Assembly: GCA_934047225.1 (NCBI GenBank)
Contig: OW203986.1
Location: 27,593,221-27,657,220 of the forward strand
Direction of reading: 5' to 3'
Length of the DNA: 64,000 nt
Source: Ypsolopha sequella
Taxonomy: Eukaryota; Arthropoda; Insecta; Lepidoptera; Ypsolophidae
A program made the translations under genes and the position numbers. Numbering within the stretch: the stretch's first letter is position 1; each line of letters begins with the position of its first letter. The notes under the pieces are model-generated. The model did not search any database, was not told where the DNA came from, and was given only the letters and a program-made list of their open reading frames with translations. Below are positions 60,501 to 64,000 of the stretch, one piece after another.

Positions 60501-62490
60501 AGGTATCTTTTAATAAAAACACATGGTCTAAGAATCATACTGAACAACTTTTCCAAAGAAACATACTTGTGGAAATGAAAAATATATTCATATTTCCTTA
60601 CTCATTTTGAAAACCTACTGTGAATTTTGAAAGGGCACTGGGCCGGCAGGTTTAATTTTTTTTTTGCAATATGTTACTTTGGGAAAATTTGTTCAGTATG
60701 AACAGTAAATCACTCTGTTTCATTTAAAGATATCTGTCCATTTACATACAGTATTCACCGTTGCAAGGAGACAAAAGATACATATTTACGAATTTCGTTA
60801 GGATTTAAAATTGTTTCGCATTTGCAGATCAGCATTTGTATGATTGTGATACGATTATTTAGAAATGATCATCATTTAGAAAATGCACAAATGCGTAATA
60901 TAAATATTAATATTTATATATATAAATATAATATAAATATTACGCATTTGTGCATTTTCTAAATGATGATCATTTCTATCATCGATAAATCGCATATCTT
61001 GAGCCGGATATTCGGCCGCCGGATATCCGGTATCCAGTATCCGGCCAAATCACTATCCATTTCATCTCTACAAATTAGTCTACAAATTAGGCTATAAAAA
61101 AAGTGTGAAAAATTTTTAATAACACATTAAAAAAGAAAGTTTGTAAGATGCCAGGGTAGGCACTGCCTACCCTAGAGTAAACATTTTCATACCAACTTTT
61201 TTTTTTCAGTGTTATTTAAATTTATTCATATTTTTTTAATTGTTAAAATTGACCTTCTGGTTGCTTTTCTGGAAAAAAGTTCTATGCACGCCACTGTTAT
61301 ATTGAATGCTGTGGTGTGAGCAACTTTTGTTAATAATATTTATATTTGTAAAGGTGTTAAACTGTAACTATGAGTATTCAGCAGTGGCGTGCACAGAACT
61401 TTTTTCCAGAAAAGCAATCAGAAGGTCAAGGTACGACAATAAAAAAAATATAAAAAAATTTAAATAACGCTTTGAAAAAAAAGTTTGTATGAAAATGTTC
61501 ACTCTAGGAAAGGCAGTGCCTACCCTGGTGTCATACAAACTTTTTTTTTCAAAGTGTTATTAAAAATTTTTCATATTTTTTTTATTGTCGTACTTGACCT
61601 TCTGATTGCTTTTCCGGAAAAAAGTTCTGTGCACGCCACTGGTATTCAGTAATTATATAAAAATAAATATATCATCACAACACGAATCCCCGAGGGGGTG
61701 TCAGAGGTGTTCCGAGTGTGAGCTGTGAAATGCATGTCACAGTCTACATTCAGTACAACCGTGTTTCACCGACAATTATTCTAACCTAAACATGATGGGT
61801 GGTCAGCCCTATCACTGTTCTTTGTAAATATACACTTTTAGGGCACGCAGGTTTCCTTATGATGATTTCCTTCACCTTTCAAGCAAGTGGTAAGTATAAG
61901 GGTACTACAGGTACAATGCACATAAATTCCGAAAAAAACTCATTGGTGCATGCCCGACCGGAGATTGAACCTGGATCTCAATGTTGAGAGGCCAGCCTGA
62001 GGTACCTCCGCTAGTAATTTATACTTATCATGAGTTCTTACAACGAATTGCTAGTTATACTAAAGTGCGTTACATACCGGTTGGGGTGTAGGCAAGGGGG
62101 CACTATAGGAAAAAAAAACAGAAAATCGTGCCCCCTTATCGACACTCTGACCTACATACCTTCAAAGCTCCAGCTAACTTCTTATATTCGGGCACTAGAT
62201 TCTTGCAATGCCCACACCAAGGAGCAAAGAACTCCACCACCCACACTTCGTCTGAATTTGTGACTAATTCATCAAAATTACTAGGGTTTAGCTCTATTAC
62301 ATTTGCAGATAATTCATACAGGGCGTAAGACCCCGTTACACATAGTAAAACTCCTGAAAATAATGCAAAAAGATCGTAAAATATAACCGGCCGGGGACAA
62401 GTTATGGAAGTTAATTTGGCAGAAATGTAAACGTTACGCTTTAATGTAATGTTATTCAAACATACCCAAGTAGAGCTGAAGTGCGTGCAT
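45545..62490 (-). CDS. PDIA6: Protein disulfide isomerase P5 (PDIA6), eight exons
   Basis: Encodes an ER-lumen thiol oxidoreductase that forms and reshuffles disulfides in secretory proteins and works with BiP. Exons on the minus strand: 62466-62490, 62160-62353, 59337-59558, 53909-54061, 51829-52038, 47170-47324, 45968-46126, 45545-45701. All junctions are GT-AG in consistent phase, giving 424 residues. A hydrophobic leader ([15 protein letters not shown]) is split between exons 1 and 2. Thioredoxin domain 1 has APWCGHC with cysteines at 55 and 58. Domain 2 has the same motif at 178-181. A third, redox-inactive b-type domain follows ([32 protein letters not shown]), then an acidic tail ([16 protein letters not shown]) ending in the ER-retrieval signal KDEL. 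The order and length match animal PDIA6 (about 440). No key residue is missing. Introns are packed with mobile elements, described separately. Confidence 0.95.
46127..47169. other. PDIA6 intron, nothing recognised
   Basis: AT-rich intron without a supported repeat or RNA gene. Confidence 0.5.
47388..47550 (-). repeat. SINE-D 3' fragment with RTE-type tail
   Basis: On the reverse strand it ends ttggaaaggcctgtgtccagcagtggacgaacc..aatggatggtt and shows the agtggcgtcactggtgcgatgg core, as at 28401-28706. Confidence 0.65.
47640..48925 (+). mobile_element. Non-LTR retrotransposon 3' ends, broken, probably two pieces
   Basis: Two related frames suggest LINE C-termini. Near 47905-47990: [15 protein letters not shown], then [15 protein letters not shown]. 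Near 48475-48870: [35 protein letters not shown], then after a frame change near 48640 [23 protein letters not shown] and a [11 protein letters not shown] end. The 3' end is an (attct)n tail at about 48927-48955. Stops and frameshifts show decay. In a PDIA6 intron, antisense to the gene. Confidence 0.65.
49060..49140 (-). repeat. SINE-D 5' fragment
   Basis: The reverse strand reads ggtagagctgatgccgggctcgat..gtggaggtaccaccatcttccccg, matching the start of 28401 and 29781. Confidence 0.6.
49150..49425 (+). repeat. SINE-A, nearly complete
   Basis: tRNA-like B box in ccgtgggttcaatccccgc, then tttgtgcccgaagtaaagcgatagggct..cacccatcacg and gtgtggactgtgac..caacacctctgactctcacgcggggattcat. Present in plus orientation inside a PDIA6 intron. 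Confidence 0.65.
49700..49833 (+). repeat. SINE-B with well-preserved tRNA-like head
   Basis: cctcgatagcgcagtcgatagcgcgcctg..gtaagcaggaggtcgcaggttcaaatcctggaccgagg folds as a tRNA-like cloverleaf: acceptor arms cctcg/cgagg, D-arm-like A box, an anticodon-like stem cctgt/gcagg and a B box. The tail ttttttcaaaatatttgtgc equals that at 26213-26240. It is a SINE rather than a tRNA gene because of the tail and the second copy. Confidence 0.65.
49834..50101. mobile_element. 268-bp MITE with ATATAAGGTCTTTCAATTTAAA ends
   Basis: Very long arms. Left: atataaggtctttcaattta, ggtgattcagtatcgttaat, acatcacattccactgcaaag, ttgcgcgaactttttt. The mirror image follows, ending taaattgaaagaccttatat. It abuts or interrupts a SINE-B copy. 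Confidence 0.8.
50464..50877. repeat. Tandem duplication of a ~200-bp block
   Basis: Units at about 50464-50661 and 50662-50877. Both contain acaaactatttgattcacaaa, cgcaatctattatatcagtc, tctaatagaatcgcttt, attactcttacaat, agaattttaatatcacgcg and a gctgaaaaat end. About 85-90% similar by eye. Confidence 0.7.
51134..51596. mobile_element. 463-bp MITE with CAGGATGCTCTGAAATTCG ends
   Basis: Terminal inverted repeats cagtatgctctgaaattcga.. and ..tcgaatttcagagcatcctg, with inner matches (gaaatgat, gaccctagttgatag-like). Flanked by tata on both sides. Interior AT-rich, no ORF. In a PDIA6 intron. Confidence 0.75.
52217..52497 (+). repeat. GGTTCCGTACC-family repeat
   Basis: tgttccgtacccaaaggg, actaagactccgctgtccgtctgtcaccagg, ttgaaattttcacaga, aatggtacggaaccctt and gagtccgactcgcacttggccgg mark a nearly full-length copy. 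Confidence 0.65.
52525..52830 (-). repeat. SINE-A, near full length
   Basis: The reverse strand starts with a tRNA-like part (gaggcctgcg..cttgagacccaggttcgatcactgg) and runs through gcatagt..ccaaaaagcgtgtatttg, ggcgatagggctaccaccc and cgtgatgggt-type text to cgtgacgatatt. It is one of the best copies for defining the family. Confidence 0.7.
52841..53908. other. PDIA6 intron, nothing recognised
   Basis: No supported repeat or gene in this stretch. Confidence 0.45.
54126..54529. mobile_element. 404-bp hAT MITE with 8-bp TSD
   Basis: Terminal inverted repeats caggggtcggcaacc / ggttgccgacccctg with exact 8-base duplications acctagat at 54118-54125 and 54530-54537. GC-rich gcggcccgc runs lie near both ends. 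It is a typical non-autonomous hAT element, in a PDIA6 intron 56 bases upstream (on the sense strand) of an exon. Confidence 0.88.
54731..55025. repeat. 53-bp minisatellite, six copies
   Basis: Unit ttgctaggctacaatattgt aaacattctaccgtcatctg ctgccgtcacagc, with starts near 54731, 54784, 54837, 54888, 54941 and 54994. One unit is two bases shorter and the last is partial. The first copies are the most diverged. Confidence 0.85.
55683..56680 (-). mobile_element. RTE-clade LINE, 5'-truncated and frameshifted
   Basis: Minus-strand frames in order: [30 protein letters not shown] (the FADD polymerase motif, about 56447), [46 protein letters not shown], then in another frame [33 protein letters not shown] and [13 protein letters not shown]. 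These are hallmarks of RTE-type reverse transcriptases. The 3' end (aggcctatgtccagcagtag..aatggatgga) matches the SINE-D tail. Broken into three frames, so inactive. Confidence 0.8.
57284..57383. repeat. ~100-bp fold-back element
   Basis: acttgacaggactaa..catttaagcgt..tctttttg is mirrored by caaaaaga..acgcttaaaataaggttagatctgtcaagt. Confidence 0.55.
57813..57957. mobile_element. 145-bp MITE with AGGCCACTCCACATTCTC ends
   Basis: Arms aggccactccacattctcgg..cgagac..aggacaaag and ctttgtcc..gagtctcg..ccgagaatgtggagcggcct are inverted with few mismatches. Confidence 0.75.
57958..59336. other. PDIA6 intron, mostly featureless
   Basis: Only a 14-base palindrome gtcgactagtcgac near 58006 stands out. 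No supported gene. Confidence 0.45.
59665..59797. repeat. ~45-bp tandem repeat, three copies
   Basis: tagagttaaattggtattgtggtaacagggccctaaat recurs three times from about 59670, with small changes. Confidence 0.75.
60196..61070. mobile_element. TAGAGATGAAA hAT-type element nested in a MITE
   Basis: Ends tagagatgaaacggatatcc and ggat..agtgatttgg-type text closing in atttcatctcta, with exact 8-base duplications caaattag at 60188-60195 and 61071-61078. Both ends carry clustered tatccgg motifs. No transposase frame remains. A 117-base perfect-arm palindrome lies inside. Confidence 0.85.
60861..60977. repeat. 117-bp palindrome inside the nested hAT element
   Basis: The left arm runs agaaatgatcatcatttaga, aaatgcacaaatgcgtaata, taaatatt. 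The right arm is its exact reverse complement ending tgatcatttct. The AT-only centre is about 20 bases. It could be a small fold-back MITE inserted into the hAT element. Confidence 0.8.
61382..61641. mobile_element. 260-bp CAGTGGCGTGC hAT MITE, intact, 8-bp TSD
   Basis: Ends cagtggcgtgcacagaactt / aagttctgtgcacgccactg. Exact duplications gtattcag at 61374-61381 and 61642-61649. The arms extend almost to the centre, near ggcagtgcctaccc. It shows what the interrupted copy at 60143 looked like. Confidence 0.88.
61667..62010 (-). repeat. SINE-A, near full length
   Basis: Same text and orientation as 52525-52830: cacgaatccccgagggggtg, cagaggtgttccgagtgtga, ccctatcactgttctttg, gattgaacctggatctcaa. 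Confidence 0.65.
62080..62122 (-). repeat. Short repeat shared with the doubtful zinc-finger exon
   Basis: ggttggggtgtaggcaaggg ggcactataggaaaaaa matches 6230-6266 at about 32 of 36 bases. It lies just after the donor of PDIA6 exon 2. Confidence 0.55.
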
Positions 62491-63804
62491 TTTATTAATT
62501 TATCGCTGTTCACTTATAAAACTATAATATACGGCACTATAAATAACGAGATCGCACAAATGAACCACGTCAGTCGTACATAACTATAGAGTCGCAAACT
62601 TGCAATTTTTGGCAATGGGGTTTTGTTTCATTTGTTTTATCGTGGACTCGCCTCATTGGTGAATTTGGATGCGTTCCGCAATCAACTTTGGTTTAGGAAT
62701 TCCCATAGCTTAATTTTTAAAAGATTATTTAAGGGTTATTGTTCAGAGAATATACATTTTTAGGACATAGTTTTCGTTATTTTGGTACGTATATCAATTA
62801 ACAATTTCGTCACTTGAGAATTTTAGACATTGTACTGATTGAAATGTGTGATTGCATAATAAAAAGTTGTCTGTCTATCTACTCATCTGTCATCCATCTG
62901 TCAAAGCAGTCGGAAGCAGATTATTATAAATTTATCTTGATAGCAAAGGGCACATTTCTAAACAGCCATTTCTCAAGTGACGTAACATGAAGGCAAATGG
63001 AAGTTGCAGCTTTTTCGTAAAAATATTCATCATCATGGAGTTTTTTAGACAATAAGTTCTAAAATACGGCTAATCAAACCTAAATCTCGAAATTAACATA
63101 ATGAGGATCCACAGGCAAAGCTAATTACAAATGGCGCTAGCATAACTCCGGCCAATAAATATTATGGGCCGGTCACGTCGAACTTTGTTGTTGTGTGTGT
63201 TCCGGTTTTCCTACTGTTTTTCTCGAATATCTCGCATCTTATATATATCGCAATATGTTGTATAACATATATATATATTATACCTATTATTAATTTTTAA
63301 CATGGGGTTTTATCAGAATAAATTAACATAATTATTAAAGCAACCTGGTACGGCACACTTCAAGAAATTAATAAAAAATCACAAAATAGTACGCACAAAC
63401 CATAACAATGTAGATACTGAAATGACGGATTTTATGGCTGAATCGACGACGATGCGCCATCTACAGAGATAGTTTGGCAGTGTGGATGCCCATTTAAGAG
63501 TACGTCGCCAAAAGCTCGCAACTACGATTCGAGACGAGTGCAAAATTGGTCGGAATACTGCTGTCCCTCTCAGACGCGCTACCTAAAGTAAAACAAAGCA
63601 AATATTTCGAATAAACAAATATTTTGTTACGTTCATCGATACACATTCAAATATTTAAAAAAAATACATGATTTATATAAAAATGTGTAGGGTGACCGTG
63701 ACCATATCGGCCAAATGATTTACGAAAAGTAAAATTTAGTATTCAGAAAGATCACTCAACACTCTGGTTTATAGGATTTAGATTTTTACCATACGTTGGT
63801 TGTA
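62491..63804. other. PDIA6 upstream region
   Basis: It should contain the PDIA6 promoter and 5' UTR. I see no second gene. The rest is AT-rich with no assigned repeat. Confidence 0.45.
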
Positions 63805-64000
63805 AGCAGCGGTAGCTCAGGGGTAGAACGCTGGCCTCGCAATCTTGAGGTCCCAGGTTCGATCCCCGGTTGGGCATGCAACAATGAGTTTTTCGGAATT
63901 TATGTGCATAGTATGTGTTCTTACTTACCACTTGTGTGTATTTGTGCCCGAAGTACGGCGATAGAGCTCACCACCCATCACGTTGGGACGTAATATATTC
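63805..64000 (+). repeat. SINE-A with intact tRNA-like head, cut by window end
   Basis: agcggtagctcaggggtaga acgctggcctcgcaatcttg aggtcccaggttcgatcccc is a tRNA-like promoter with A box (tagctcagggg) and B box (ggttcgatccc). The shared body follows: atgagtttttcggaattt, cggcgatagagctcacc, acgttgggacg. It is the reference head for the other SINE-A copies. Confidence 0.75.

Larger units (their letters stand above)
60143..61296. mobile_element. CAGTGGCGTGC hAT-type MITE, interrupted copy
   Basis: Ends cagtggcttgcatagaactt / aagttctatgcacgccactg, the same family as 61382-61641. Flanks ttataaca and ttatattg share only their first five bases, a decayed duplication. Its middle is split by the 875-base hAT element at 60196-61070. 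Confidence 0.78.

Noticed and set aside
63808..63882. A true tRNA gene at the right edge
   Set aside because: The tRNA-like head continues directly into the dispersed SINE-A body seen at several other places.

Overview
The window is animal nuclear DNA, most probably from a moth or butterfly (Lepidoptera). Coding exons are split by GT-AG introns, the intergenic and intronic DNA is AT-rich, and much of it is filled with short non-autonomous mobile elements. The repeat types fit lepidopteran genomes: tRNA-derived SINEs, RTE-tailed SINEs, hAT-type MITEs and Helitron-like ends. The order assignment rests on repeat style and protein similarity recalled from memory, not on a database search.

Layout. 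Positions 240-6796 (minus) hold a ZAD-C2H2 zinc-finger gene that runs off the left edge. Positions 10620-12083 (plus) hold an intronless GHMP kinase of the GALK2 (N-acetylgalactosamine kinase) type. Positions about 12795-38540 (plus) hold EIF2B4, the delta subunit of translation factor eIF2B, in nine well-supported coding exons plus a likely 24-base first exon. Positions 38827-40248 (minus) hold intronless ribophorin I (RPN1/OST1), convergent with EIF2B4. Positions 42288-42866 (plus) hold a two-exon gene for a 117-residue single-pass membrane protein that I do not recognise. Positions 45545-62490 (minus) hold PDIA6/P5, an ER protein disulfide isomerase with two CGHC thioredoxin domains and a C-terminal KDEL, complete in eight exons.

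The most unusual feature is a 3.3-kb tandem array at 32974-36282. It has 23 copies of a 143-base unit, identical except for one base seen at 35712. The unit is the last 133 bases of an EIF2B4 coding exon plus the first 10 bases of the following intron, so every copy carries the same intact 5' splice site. Only the first donor preserves the reading frame to the next exon. Reading into copy 2 shifts frame and stops at once. The array therefore offers 22 decoy donors inside a housekeeping gene of the integrated stress response.

Other notable structures are a three-level nest of transposons in a PDIA6 intron (60143-61296), with target-site duplications still readable for some elements. There is also a hAT transposase relic with an 8-base duplication inside the zinc-finger gene, several long fold-back MITEs, several minisatellites and a 30-base perfect palindrome just upstream of the zinc-finger start codon. 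Two of the four recognisable products act in the ER (RPN1 in N-glycosylation, PDIA6 in disulfide formation). Genes in animals are not organised in operons, so this neighbourhood implies no shared regulation.
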